A stretch of 64,000 nt of DNA from a bacterium HR37. Lineage in GTDB: Bacteria; Desulfobacterota_D; UBA1144; Nemesobacterales; CSP1-2. This document shows positions 9,601-19,650 of the stretch, one piece after another. Within the stretch, counting starts at the first letter, position 1. The number at the start of each line of letters is the position of its first letter. The stretch covers positions 36,453 to 100,452 of the forward strand of contig BEIN01000008.1 in assembly GCA_002898375.1 (NCBI GenBank). Direction: 5' to 3'. Below the pieces are notes generated by a model, which was not told the origin of the DNA, made no database searches, and saw only the letters and a program-made list of their open reading frames with translations. The position numbers and the translations under genes were made by a program.

Positions 9601-10909
9601 AGAAATCTGGATCCAGCTTTAACCCACCACCAGGTTCAGCAATTGCTTTTACCATCCACCCTTCGAGACCATCCGGATAGAACTGATCATCCCAAGTACT
9701 GTAGAGGGAGTTGGTAAAATACACTCTACGACCATCACGACTTATCTCAACCATCTGTGGTCCACCTGATAGTGACTCCCCGCCTTTTGGATGTCCTTTT
9801 CTGCTTACAATCCCCCCAATCTCAACCTTTCCCACAAGTTTTGGCTCAAACGGATTGGAAACATCGTACTGATGCAACTGTCCCGTTCCCCAGCAGGAAA
9901 CATAGAGAAACCTGTCATCAAGGGAAAGGTTAATATCTGTAACAAGCGGTGGGACAGCACCGAAAGGTTTTAAGATTGGAGGCAAATCAGATTCACTAGC
10001 AGGAACAGGAGGAATCGTTATAACCTTTTTTATCTGCCACTTGTTGTTTTCCCTGTACCAAAGCCAAATTGAAGAAGAGAGGTCTTTTGTGCTTACCACA
10101 ACCCCTGCAAATCCGTAAACCCTGGTTGGTTCATGAGCCGGACGTAGCTCTAGAAGCATCTGATTCTCTGCCCCTATGTCTATTGTTTGGATAATCCTTC
10201 TTTTACGCAGGTCCCAAAAATGGATTTGGTGGCCGTATTTGTTTGCCAGCAAATCTTGTGGTACCAACCCGTTTTCAAACTGGCTTGGTTTAGCCCATTC
10301 ACTGGTTACCATAACGTCTTCAGCTAGATGCCACCAGAAATCATAGGCAAGCTCCTGTGAACCCCGGTAGATTTCCCAGGGCCCTATTACCTCAAAGCTA
10401 AAGTGGTCAAGTAAAAATATACCTCCAGGGCCATCTCCATCAGCAGAACCCAAGGCACTTATGTAAATTGCATCCGGGCCACAGTGTACAGTATGAGGAC
10501 GACTGTAACCGGATTTTGACATTACCTCCTGCGGTTCAATAACCTTAACGATACGCGGTCTAATGGGATCAGGTTTGGTATCTATTACGTAAATACGTGA
10601 ACTGCGTATACCCGGTACAATCAGGTAACGTCTTTCCAGATGAGGATGGGGTGCATAAGGACATAGGGCAGAACTACAGGCATTCCAGCCAAAATGGTGT
10701 AATTCATCACCCACATAAGGCAACTCAAGGGTATTTATAACCTGACTGTAGGTAGGGGATTGAGGATCAAGATCAACAACACACACAACATCAGGACGGT
10801 TGCCTTTTCCATAGTTTAGAGCTACCACGTAGCCAAACCGCTCAGGAGGGGCTTTCATTGCCATCTTGGGTGAAGGGTAAAAAGAAGGATCTGGTTTCCA
10901 AAGCACCAT
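9506..10909 (-). CDS. SBP56 (selenium-binding protein) family, methanethiol oxidase-like
   Basis: DELHHFGWNACSSALCPYAPHPHLERRYLIVPGIRSSRIYVIDT and YVSCWGTGQLHQYDVSNP. Confidence 0.85.
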   Translation of the reverse strand: MVLWKPDPSFYPSPKMAMKAPPERFGYVVALNYGKGNRPDVVCVVDLDPQSPTYSQVINTLELPYVGDELHHFGWNACSSALCPYAPHPHLERRYLIVPGIRSSRIYVIDTKPDPIRPRIVKVIEPQEVMSKSGYSRPHTVHCGPDAIYISALGSADGDGPGGIFLLDHFSFEVIGPWEIYRGSQELAYDFWWHLAEDVMVTSEWAKPSQFENGLVPQDLLANKYGHQIHFWDLRKRRIIQTIDIGAENQMLLELRPAHEPTRVYGFAGVVVSTKDLSSSIWLWYRENNKWQIKKVITIPPVPASESDLPPILKPFGAVPPLVTDINLSLDDRFLYVSCWGTGQLHQYDVSNPFEPKLVGKVEIGGIVSRKGHPKGGESLSGGPQMVEISRDGRRVYFTNSLYSTWDDQFYPDGLEGWMVKAIAEPGGGLKLDPDFFVYFGQTRPHQVRLEGGDASADSFCYPSYPS

Positions 10910-11091
10910 GGCTTTACCTACCTTTTTTAATTACATTACCTATTAGTGCAAAAAGGATACCAGAATCAAGCTTTCTTAATATTTTCAAATACTTACACAG
11001 GTTTTGCAGATTTTTTATGGTAATCTTTTAATCAGTTTGTATTTTTTTTATACAAGCAGTAAAAACCTCTAAAAACTAGGAAAAATTACTC

Positions 11092-11120
11092 TTGACAATT
11101 TAAGTAAAATACTTTATTTT
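11092..11120 (+). promoter_or_regulatory. candidate sigma-70 promoter
   Basis: TTGACA, 17-nt spacer, TATTTT. Confidence 0.5.
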
Positions 11121-11126
11121 TGTATA

Positions 11127-11216
11127 TAAAGTTAACAAGTATTCTTAAAAGGCATCATCTCTCCATCCTCCTTCGGGTGGGGGTGCTTGACAAAAGGCAT
11201 TCCCACCCGTTTTTAT
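11127..11216 (+). ncRNA. candidate small RNA ending at a strong intrinsic terminator
   Basis: Promoter-like sequence upstream; 13-bp stem CGGGTGGGGGTGC/GCATTCCCACCCG (2 G-U) then TTTTTATT on the + strand; no + strand ORF in the interval. Confidence 0.4.
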
Positions 11217-11220
11217 TCGG

Positions 11221-11649
11221 CTAAGATTCGGTAGTAAAAACGTCTTCTTTATCGGTTTCCGAAGAGCCCTCTAAAGACCCGGAGGAGGCCTGTTCCATAA
11301 AGCACTTTCCGTTGTATATAGCCCCATCTTCCACAACCAAAGACCTGGTAAAAACATCTCCAACCACGCTACCGTTTCTCTTTATTTCAAGCCTTTGAGA
11401 TTCGATATTTCCCTCAACCCTTCCGTAAACTATAATCTCTACAGCCCTAACTTCACCTGAGACAAATCCGCTTTCCCCTATTATAAGAACTCCCTCTCCC
11501 CTTACGTTTCCCTTAACGCTTCCATCTATCCTCGTTGAAGAAGGAAAAGATATATCACCTTCAAAGGAACACCCCTCACCTATCAAAGTGGTTATCTCAT
11601 CCACCCTCTGGTTAAGGTGTTTTTTCCCCTTTTTTTCCTTTCCAAACAT
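11221..11649 (-). CDS. bactofilin (polymer-forming cytoskeletal protein)
   Basis: LIGEGCSFEGDISFPSSTRIDGSVKGNVRG repeats. Confidence 0.9.
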   Translation of the reverse strand: MFGKEKKGKKHLNQRVDEITTLIGEGCSFEGDISFPSSTRIDGSVKGNVRGEGVLIIGESGFVSGEVRAVEIIVYGRVEGNIESQRLEIKRNGSVVGDVFTRSLVVEDGAIYNGKCFMEQASSGSLEGSSETDKEDVFTTES

Positions 11650-11659
11650 GTTTATACCA

Positions 11660-12490
11660 TTATCTCAGAGAAAGATACCTTGCAGGGTCTACATTCTGGT
11701 TGTTCTTCAGTATCTCATAGTGTAGATGAGGACCTGTGGACCTCCCAGTAGAACCTGCAAAGCCAATTACATCACCGCTTTTTACATACTGTCCCTCTTT
11801 TACATTTAAACTAGATAGGTGTCCATAAAGCGTTTCGTACCCGTTTTTATGCTCCACAATTATTGTTTTACCGTATCCTTTGTACCATCCAGCATGCCTT
11901 ACAACACCGTCTGCTGTTACGATCACAGGCTGCCCCCAATATGCATCTATATCAACACCTGAATGAAACGCCAATCTGGAGTTTATAGGGTCTTTTCTGT
12001 AACCAAAACCAGAATTTATTTTTCCGGACAATGGCTTGCCAATAGGAACTGTTTTTATGGTATCCATTAACTTATCTATATCCTTTTCCAGAATGTCGAA
12101 ATAAGAGCTGCTTAACCTATCTGCGGGTATAAACTCACCACCTATGGAGAGCTCCTTTTTTATGCCTTTTTTTCTAAGTAGCTTTTGCATCTCAATTAGC
12201 TTTTGCTCAATATCTCCCAGCCTTTCATTTAGCTGGTCTTCTAAAAACAGATTACTGCTTAAAGCCTGACTTAAAGTTCCTATTTGGTTAACCAGATAAC
12301 CCATAACCTCATTTTTGCGTTTTGCTTTTTTGTAAAGCTTATAACTGGCCACAAAAGAGACAAGAGAAACCAACATAAAACCTGTAAGTACGAAGAAGAG
12401 TGCCCTTATATGAAAGGTCCTAATGTTAAGAGACCTTACTCCTCGCTTATCAGGGGTGACAACCAAAATCGTTACGCGATCCCTTTCCAT
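11660..12490 (-). CDS. M23 family metallopeptidase
   Basis: SGFGYRKDPI...FHSGVDIDA...YGHLSSLNVKEGQYVKSGDVIGFAGSTGRSTGPHLHYEI. Confidence 0.9.
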   Translation of the reverse strand: MERDRVTILVVTPDKRGVRSLNIRTFHIRALFFVLTGFMLVSLVSFVASYKLYKKAKRKNEVMGYLVNQIGTLSQALSSNLFLEDQLNERLGDIEQKLIEMQKLLRKKGIKKELSIGGEFIPADRLSSSYFDILEKDIDKLMDTIKTVPIGKPLSGKINSGFGYRKDPINSRLAFHSGVDIDAYWGQPVIVTADGVVRHAGWYKGYGKTIIVEHKNGYETLYGHLSSLNVKEGQYVKSGDVIGFAGSTGRSTGPHLHYEILKNNQNVDPARYLSLR

Positions 12491-12691
12491 CTCTCTTCCT
12501 CCTTGAATAGAAGAATCTAAATCCAGATTGAATCCTCCCCCCTAGGCCTTTCCTATAATGCCTTTTTTTCTCCAAAAATTCAACACACTAATTGAATATA
12601 AGAAAATACAAAAACACCAGAGAAGCAACTATAAAACAGATTAAAAGGAACCTAAAAGAAAGGAGCTAATCCTCTCCGATAGGACACCTTG

Positions 12692-13225
12692 CTACCTTAT
12701 AGGATAGCACAACTGCTCCTGACCACTTGTGATCCAGTTTCCCTCAACAATTCTAATACGCCCAAAAGGGCTTACAACAACCTGCCCACACCTTTTTACA
12801 CTCGAGGCTGAATCTGGCTTTATCTCAACCGTTCCGCTTGCCCCTCCAAGAGTGCCGTTTGGGTTAAAGTCAAATACCCCACTGCCTGAAAACTCTACCG
12901 TAAACCCATCTAGAACCTCTACGGTTTGTTGAGTCTCTTCTTGGTAGGTATCTGAGCCCCTGTTACTGTTTCCCCTGCTTGTTACAATAGAGAGAAGCCT
13001 CTCTTCAGGATTATAGCTCAACTCCACCCTGTACTCCACACCGTGTCTTGCAGCCTTTAACTTTGCAATCTGAAGGGCAGAAGATACGTTCCTTAAGACA
13101 CTATCAACAGAACGCCTTGAATATACCTTGCTTGATAGTACACCGGCTATAGCCAAAACAACAGCCATAACCCCAATTACAACCAGAAGCTCAGTAACGC
13201 TAAAACCGCCGGTTCTATAAAACCT
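12692..13225 (-). CDS. type IV prepilin-like protein (GspH/FimT family); start probably MRFYRTGGFSVTELLVV, ORF opens at 13306
   Basis: Type IV N-methylation motif GGFSVTELLVVIGVMAVVLAIAGV. Confidence 0.8.
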   Translation of the reverse strand, partial: RFYRTGGFSVTELLVVIGVMAVVLAIAGVLSSKVYSRRSVDSVLRNVSSALQIAKLKAARHGVEYRVELSYNPEERLLSIVTSRGNSNRGSDTYQEETQQTVEVLDGFTVEFSGSGVFDFNPNGTLGGASGTVEIKPDSASSVKRCGQVVVSPFGRIRIVEGNWITSGQEQLCYPIR

Positions 13226-13245
13226 CATATAAAGGCTTCTCCTCT

Positions 13246-16200
13246 TTAAAGCATCTCCTCCCAGAAAAGGGTTTGAGTCCTTGTCGGAAACGGAGGAAGT
13301 TCCCACACCAGAAACTGAGACCCCCCGGTTGCAGCACTTCCGGTAAAGGCCATTGTAAGAACCACAGAGCCACGGGCACCGAATGTAAGCTGTGCGGGTG
13401 TAGGCATACCCTCTGCCACCGTTCTTCCCGCTGCATTCTCCTTTTCACTATCGTTTCCCTGAATTAGCTTTTTTGCCCCCGGTACCCTTGCCAGGGCTGG
13501 CTCTCCAGTTAGGTAGTCTATTGCAAACACCCTTCCAACACCTGCACTTGAGGTACAGGGGTCTTCTGAGCCTCCAATATCGGGTGCAAACGTTGCAAAT
13601 ATAAGTACCCTGTTTATAACAACAGGTGAGCCAAACCCCTTCTCCCCTCCCGGAGAATCAGCGTTATTGGGAAAAACAACTATAAACTCTCCCTGATTGT
13701 TAACAGCAGCCCCACCAGAGGTTGTAAACTGATCAGATATACCCGTACCTGTCTGAGGAACAAGCTTTATTATCTGACCGGAAGTAAAATCAGCCTCTGT
13801 CTTTGTTGGGGCTGATACAGCGCTACCAGCTTCACCACCTGCAAGAAAAGCAGGGATAAACTCATCTATAAAATTGTAGAGCTTACCGTACTCGGCTATG
13901 TTGCTTGGATGTCTTCTGTTTCCCGTAACAAATACTACATGTCTTCTACCCAGGTCATCCAAAACAACGGTAGGAGCAAAGAATATGGGTTGCCTTTCCC
14001 CTTCTGGAATAGAGCCCGGATCGTTACACTGCTCTAAATTAGCCGTTGCACAAAATGCTATGTCCCCTGTCCAGTCAGGAGCCGTTATATTTGCGTTCCC
14101 ATCACGGCCGGTTTGCGAAATGTCTGAGTCCGCTACAATCGGTTTTGATATATCAAACCTCCATAACCTTCCGCAGGTATCACCCGCATAGGCTATATCA
14201 ACGTACCCATCTGCATTGAGATCAAATACACCAACCTTACTTGGAACATCACAAGTCATTCTCGGGTCCGTAAGTGTAGCATTTGGTGCACTTGCTGTAT
14301 CCTTTGCGAACTTAAATATTATCTTTCCAGTCGGTATATCTATGGCGTAAAAAGCGTTTCCAAAACTAACACCATCGGTTGGGTCCGTATCAGTTGGGTC
14401 AAGCCCTCCACCAACAAACATAACCCATCTATCCACAGTCTGTCCTGCCACCTTCATCCTTACCCTTCCAATCGTTGGATCAGACCATGAGTTTCCAAAG
14501 TTCTTATCAAAAGTGGTCCAGAGGTGCTGTGGGTACTCGGGACCACTATCCTTTTGCTTTCCTACCTCCGTACAGTTCTCATCCATACACTTTATATTGG
14601 TAACATCAAGGGCAATATAAGCCCCTCCCCCGTTTCTAAAGCCTGAGAGAAGAACAGTGTGCCATTCTCTACCGCACTTATCTATCTCCCCATCAACCAA
14701 GGGTATATCTTTACACACTTTTTTTTCACTTTCCGTAATCTGTATACCGTTTTCATAGCCATCTATAAACACATCAGCAACTAAGGGAGAGCCATCAAAA
14801 AAAGACCTCTCTACCTGGCTATCTACAATAAAGGTCTTAAAATCCCCAAACCTGTAATCCGGTATAATACCTGAAGGGGATTCAGGAGACTTTGTAAGGG
14901 GAGCACGAGAGTCGGGAAGAAAAGATGGGGGAGCAAACCCAAAAACCTCCCTTCCCGTTCCAGCATTAAAGAAAGGTACCTTCTCCACCTCCCCCGTAAA
15001 TGGGTTTACCTTGCTTGAATCTGGTAGAGACGGGTCAAGCGGATTTATAAAGTTTCCGGCATGAAAACCGTGTATAAACCCATCGTTTGCACCAACGTAA
15101 ACCACTGCCGTTCTGTCTCTAAACTCCTTTGCAAAGTTTTGAAACCCCACATCGAAGAACAAAGCTGAAGGAGAACCCACAACAACAGGTACCGAATGGA
15201 ATATATCTCCCAGACGGATCGAACAGGTTGCAAAGCTTCCCCCAAGCTGAGGGTCAGGACAGTTGGTTCCCATTGAGCCCATGGGATCTCCAACGGGGAG
15301 TATGTTTGTGTTTCCCTTCATGAAATCCACAATCTTATCCCTTATGCACTCCTTTACACAGCTTCTGCACTCCTCACTTCCCGTATCGCCACAGAGGGAA
15401 GAACAATCCTTTATGCCGTTTTCCTGGCAGAAATCCGGAATGGGATCCGTAACATCTGCATCACTTATACCAAAAACCTCAGGCTCAAAGGTGTTATTGA
15501 AAACAACCCTCTCACCCGTATATCTTATGCTTACAATCTGGTCATCACTTGTTTTAACCGTCTCTATTTTGGATGTATCCATTGTGTTAACGGTAAAAAG
15601 GTTTCTCGGATCAGAGGCTATATCCCTTTCCGCTAGTGTTTTTCCAGCCTCCCAGTGGAAGTTCTTTGCATTCTGATTAAGAGAGCCGTCTTCATCAAAG
15701 ATAACGTTTCCGTTTACATCAACCGCCATTTTTGCCCCGGGGTTTTGAGGGTCATTAACAAAACCGTAAAGGGCAAGTCTTCCCTGCCAGAGTCTCTCAC
15801 CACTTACAGGGGTGAGTATGGATAAAAACACCCTGTCTCTAAGGGCAACACTTGTAGAAGACTGTGGTGCCGTGGGAGCAATTCCAGAGGTGCTAAATGT
15901 TTGTATAAACTCTAATATGGTCTTAAGTGCATCGGCAAGCTCCTCCGCGTTGTTTGCAAAGAAGGCAAAACCCTCAAGCGGTTGACCTTCTGTAAACGGG
16001 GTCCCTGTTTCAAAGAAGCTGTTATCGAATACATTAATACCCTGAAACTGACACACCCCATCTTCATCCGGTGTCTTGCAGCCGGCAAGGGTTGCACTCA
16101 CCGGGTCAGTATCTATGCCCTTTGCAATCCCAAGGTCTTTAAAAACACCAAACGCATCCCCAGAAGGAAGCACACTCTCTATGTCAACCGTTCCGACCTC

Positions 16201-17835
16201 TTTCCCATCTGGTCCCTTGTGTTTTATAACACCGGTTGTGTGTGTTCCTCCCGCAAGTGCCATGGCATTTAGCGTCCTTTTTGCCTGAGGAGAGTCAATC
16301 CCTATACCGATAACGAAGGTTAGGATCTCTTTCTTAAATTGCTTTCCTCTGTTTTTTACCGGGTTTCTTGCGTAGTAGGTTCTTAGGTTGCTTACAGCCT
16401 GTATGGAGCTTCTTCGATTGGCATTTGTTGTTTCAGAACCACTACACGAACCCGGGGTTACACTGCACTCCCCTGAACACGTATCCTCACCATCCGTTAT
16501 CACAACAACAAACTCGGGCCTGCACTCAATTGCGGGGTCAGTCTGTAGCTCAACCCTGTAGGCTCCAAGTGCATCGTTTGGAATGGTGCTGTTACTTGCA
16601 CTGCTATCATCAAAGCCAAGCGAATAGGCAAGAGGGGTTCCACCCCAGGCAGTTTGGCCTCTATAGAACTTCCATACGTTATCAAGGGCCTGCTTGCTAC
16701 CACCAGCAAAACCTCCCTGAGGAAGCTGAAAGGTGTTTCCTGCCGTACATCCCCTCCAGGCCGCACCTGAATAGGTCATGGGACGAAACCTTATCCCGAG
16801 AAGCTCGGCATCGTTATCGGTAAGCTCATCTATAAGAGGGGTGTCGCTACCATTGGTTATTGGAAGCTTAAAACCGCTTCCCGTTCCCTTAACATGAGAA
16901 CTTACATCCCTGTAAGGGGTCTCCATGTAATCCCTGCAACTTATAGAGGAGTTAACACCGTCAAAGAGCTTGCCCGGGTCATCACAGAACTTGGAGGCAA
17001 GAGAGTCATCTGCATCCAGGAAATTGAAAAACACACTGAGAGCAACATCCAGACGGGAACTTCCAAACCTTGGTTCCCCCTTACAATCTGAGGTTCCACC
17101 ACTACAGTTATCATCCTTATTTTTTGAGATTAACTGAAGCGTTTGCATGCAGGTTTTAAACCTGCTGTAGTCACTGCTTGTATCACAGGATGGGTCTCTA
17201 TCTGAGCCAACCTGACAGTTTGTTGGCCCAGAGCACATGGTAAGCCCTGCAGCAGCCTCTATAGCCGCAGCTGCCCTTGAGCGCTCAAAATCGTCATCAC
17301 AGCTTGAGGCTGTTTCCCCGCAAACCCCGTTATTGTTACCGCATACCCTGTCATAGATACAGGATGGGTCAAAACCAGGTACCTTATCAAGCACGCAGTT
17401 TAAAAGGTTGTTAAATTCTTCCTCAGAGGAGCAGACACCGTTTGGACACCACTTCGAGCCACATTCGCTTGTGTTTGCCGTGTTTTCAGCACAGTGAGCA
17501 GACCTGGCCCTTCTATCATCGCTACTGCTTCCGAATGCATCCTCACAGTCATTGATTGTGGATTTAACATCCCAGTTCCCAACCTGGGTTCCCCCCCAGT
17601 TTCTTCCCATTGAACCTGAGAGATCCAGTATGGTAAGGACGTTTGGCTGCCCACCAACAAACTGGGAAATAAGTATGTTAAGGTCCTCTACCTCGTTTTT
17701 GGTAATAGGGTCGCTTTGAGCACCGGTTACAAGAGCAAGAGATAGCAAAACAATTGCTAACTTTACCCTGTAAAAACCATGTCTTAGCCTAGTAAACATT
17801 ACTGGCACCCCCCGGGATAAAGGTTTCAACCCCAA
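13246..17835 (-). CDS. pilY1: PilY1-like pilus tip-associated protein with VWA domain
   Basis: VWA MIDAS (NVLTILDLSGSM, VVVITDGED), PilY1 beta-propeller (VVYVGANDGFIHGFHA), Ca-binding-like DLNADGYVD. Confidence 0.85.
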   Translation of the reverse strand: MGLKPLSRGVPVMFTRLRHGFYRVKLAIVLLSLALVTGAQSDPITKNEVEDLNILISQFVGGQPNVLTILDLSGSMGRNWGGTQVGNWDVKSTINDCEDAFGSSSDDRRARSAHCAENTANTSECGSKWCPNGVCSSEEEFNNLLNCVLDKVPGFDPSCIYDRVCGNNNGVCGETASSCDDDFERSRAAAAIEAAAGLTMCSGPTNCQVGSDRDPSCDTSSDYSRFKTCMQTLQLISKNKDDNCSGGTSDCKGEPRFGSSRLDVALSVFFNFLDADDSLASKFCDDPGKLFDGVNSSISCRDYMETPYRDVSSHVKGTGSGFKLPITNGSDTPLIDELTDNDAELLGIRFRPMTYSGAAWRGCTAGNTFQLPQGGFAGGSKQALDNVWKFYRGQTAWGGTPLAYSLGFDDSSASNSTIPNDALGAYRVELQTDPAIECRPEFVVVITDGEDTCSGECSVTPGSCSGSETTNANRRSSIQAVSNLRTYYARNPVKNRGKQFKKEILTFVIGIGIDSPQAKRTLNAMALAGGTHTTGVIKHKGPDGKEVGTVDIESVLPSGDAFGVFKDLGIAKGIDTDPVSATLAGCKTPDEDGVCQFQGINVFDNSFFETGTPFTEGQPLEGFAFFANNAEELADALKTILEFIQTFSTSGIAPTAPQSSTSVALRDRVFLSILTPVSGERLWQGRLALYGFVNDPQNPGAKMAVDVNGNVIFDEDGSLNQNAKNFHWEAGKTLAERDIASDPRNLFTVNTMDTSKIETVKTSDDQIVSIRYTGERVVFNNTFEPEVFGISDADVTDPIPDFCQENGIKDCSSLCGDTGSEECRSCVKECIRDKIVDFMKGNTNILPVGDPMGSMGTNCPDPQLGGSFATCSIRLGDIFHSVPVVVGSPSALFFDVGFQNFAKEFRDRTAVVYVGANDGFIHGFHAGNFINPLDPSLPDSSKVNPFTGEVEKVPFFNAGTGREVFGFAPPSFLPDSRAPLTKSPESPSGIIPDYRFGDFKTFIVDSQVERSFFDGSPLVADVFIDGYENGIQITESEKKVCKDIPLVDGEIDKCGREWHTVLLSGFRNGGGAYIALDVTNIKCMDENCTEVGKQKDSGPEYPQHLWTTFDKNFGNSWSDPTIGRVRMKVAGQTVDRWVMFVGGGLDPTDTDPTDGVSFGNAFYAIDIPTGKIIFKFAKDTASAPNATLTDPRMTCDVPSKVGVFDLNADGYVDIAYAGDTCGRLWRFDISKPIVADSDISQTGRDGNANITAPDWTGDIAFCATANLEQCNDPGSIPEGERQPIFFAPTVVLDDLGRRHVVFVTGNRRHPSNIAEYGKLYNFIDEFIPAFLAGGEAGSAVSAPTKTEADFTSGQIIKLVPQTGTGISDQFTTSGGAAVNNQGEFIVVFPNNADSPGGEKGFGSPVVINRVLIFATFAPDIGGSEDPCTSSAGVGRVFAIDYLTGEPALARVPGAKKLIQGNDSEKENAAGRTVAEGMPTPAQLTFGARGSVVLTMAFTGSAATGGSQFLVWELPPFPTRTQTLFWEEML

Positions 17836-18355
17836 ATGCTATCTCTGTTCCGGTGTTAATCTCCTCTTTTGTGTCTTCGGGGTCCTTATCCCTTGCATCC
17901 TTTCCAACAACCGTAAAGGTTGTAGAAACCAAAGCGGCTCCTCCAATTCCGCCGGAGGGAAGGCTTACGTGCTTTATAGGTCTTCCATACGCCTTTGTAC
18001 TAACCTCTTTAGGAACTATGTAAAGGTCGGAAGGGTTATTTTCACTCCAGTCAAAATCCCGTCTTCCGCTTCTACATCTTGCTCCATTTGAAAGCTCAAG
18101 CTCAACAGTTAAGTCCTCTGCGTTAATTTCACTTTGAAGTAAAAAGTATAGCGTCTCTATACCCACCACCTCAAACCTTTTTCTTCCCTCCTCAATGCAC
18201 CTTTCTGCAGCCAGAAAAGCCTCCTGCCCCTGCTTGTAGTTTGACATGGTTTGAAAGTCCACATTTGACATAAAAGATATGGTTACCGCAAGCACTGATA
18301 GAACAAGAAGCATTATAAGAGCAAGTATTATTGCTATCCCGTCTTCCCTCTTCAT
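17789..18355 (-). CDS. pilX: PilX-like minor pilin
   Basis: KREDGIAIILALIMLLVLSVLAVTISFMSN, position in cluster. Confidence 0.75.
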   Translation of the reverse strand: MKREDGIAIILALIMLLVLSVLAVTISFMSNVDFQTMSNYKQGQEAFLAAERCIEEGRKRFEVVGIETLYFLLQSEINAEDLTVELELSNGARCRSGRRDFDWSENNPSDLYIVPKEVSTKAYGRPIKHVSLPSGGIGGAALVSTTFTVVGKDARDKDPEDTKEEINTGTEIAFGVETFIPGGASNVY

Positions 18356-18376
18356 AACCTTCTCCTGTATATAGAC

Positions 18377-19630
18377 TTATCCAAACTCCTCTCTTGCCAT
18401 ATTCCTTACATATACGGTTGTCGAAAACACCCTGTATATAAACCCCTCTCCCAGAGAAGAAGATTGCCTTTGCATCACATCCCCAATCTGGGGTATTGTC
18501 TGGGTAGGGATTTGCTGTCCACTTATTAGCTGGGAACTTACCCTGGATCTTACAACAAGGTATATCTCAACGGTTCTTATATCCTTTTCTCTTCCCAGAA
18601 GGGAGGGATCAGAGCTGAAATCGGGATACATCCTGTTAGCCTCATCTAAAGGGACACCAACCTTCGTTATACCCCCATCCGGGTCCTGAAGGTTAAAAAC
18701 AAACTGGATATCAACTATACCGGGAGCATCAACCCCTCCAGCAATAGGCTGGAAAGGCCCACCGTTTTGGGACATCTCTAGCTCCATGTTTTCCATATCC
18801 ACCCTGAACGTCTTTGACTGAACAACTGTCATTTCGGAAACCTGAGAAGAAATCTCGGGGATAAAAAAGGAGCTTAAAAACTCTTCAAAACTAGAGAAAT
18901 CCTCTTCTTGAAAATTCTGCTCCTTTATAAGCCCTTTATCATTGCTCACGGTAATTTGCTTTAAACTGTTATTAACATCGCTTATCTCCAAAATGGCACC
19001 ACACTCAGTACAGAGCTGGGGATTGCTTAGACAATCCACACTCCCACTGGGATTGCACATATTAATACGTGACCTAAAACCGATATAGTCTCCGGGTTCA
19101 ACTATAGGTATAGTTTCTTCACTCCCATCTTCTTTTTTGATAGTAATAATCCACTCATCAGGAAGCCTTAGAATAAGCTGAGGGCCTCCTGATATAATTT
19201 CCACTGTAGTAGCAACAGAAGGAAGATCCACTTTTTTTTCTTTTTTTTCTTCTTTTTCTTCATTTTCTTCATCTTCGTCACCGTTGTTCTGTCCCCTCGT
19301 TATATCCCATGTGTAGAGGGTAATACAGTCTGGAGGGGAAGCCGCTGTTCCCGGAACATCGGTGTTACTGGAACAGGGGGGGTTAACCCCGCTTCCACCG
19401 TTCACAAACTTAATCGAAAAAGTCTTTCCCTGTCTTGAAACGGCATTTCTTATCTCTGTTGCTATGTAATCAAGCGTTGCCCTTGCGGTCTGGTCAATAT
19501 CCACAGCCTCTCTGGTAAAGCTAAACTGTCTTTGCTGCTGGATAAATACCACGGTAAGCCCGGCAATCATGACGGAGAGAATCCCTATAGCCACTAAAAG
19601 CTCAAGTACGGTAAATCCCCTGCTTCTCAT
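18377..19630 (-). CDS. pilW: PilW-like minor pilin
   Basis: RGFTVLELLVAIGILSVMIAGL prepilin motif; neighbours. Confidence 0.75.
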   Translation of the reverse strand: MRSRGFTVLELLVAIGILSVMIAGLTVVFIQQQRQFSFTREAVDIDQTARATLDYIATEIRNAVSRQGKTFSIKFVNGGSGVNPPCSSNTDVPGTAASPPDCITLYTWDITRGQNNGDEDEENEEKEEKKEKKVDLPSVATTVEIISGGPQLILRLPDEWIITIKKEDGSEETIPIVEPGDYIGFRSRINMCNPSGSVDCLSNPQLCTECGAILEISDVNNSLKQITVSNDKGLIKEQNFQEEDFSSFEEFLSSFFIPEISSQVSEMTVVQSKTFRVDMENMELEMSQNGGPFQPIAGGVDAPGIVDIQFVFNLQDPDGGITKVGVPLDEANRMYPDFSSDPSLLGREKDIRTVEIYLVVRSRVSSQLISGQQIPTQTIPQIGDVMQRQSSSLGEGFIYRVFSTTVYVRNMAREEFG

Positions 19631-19650
19631 AGCCCACCTGCAGTTTAGCT

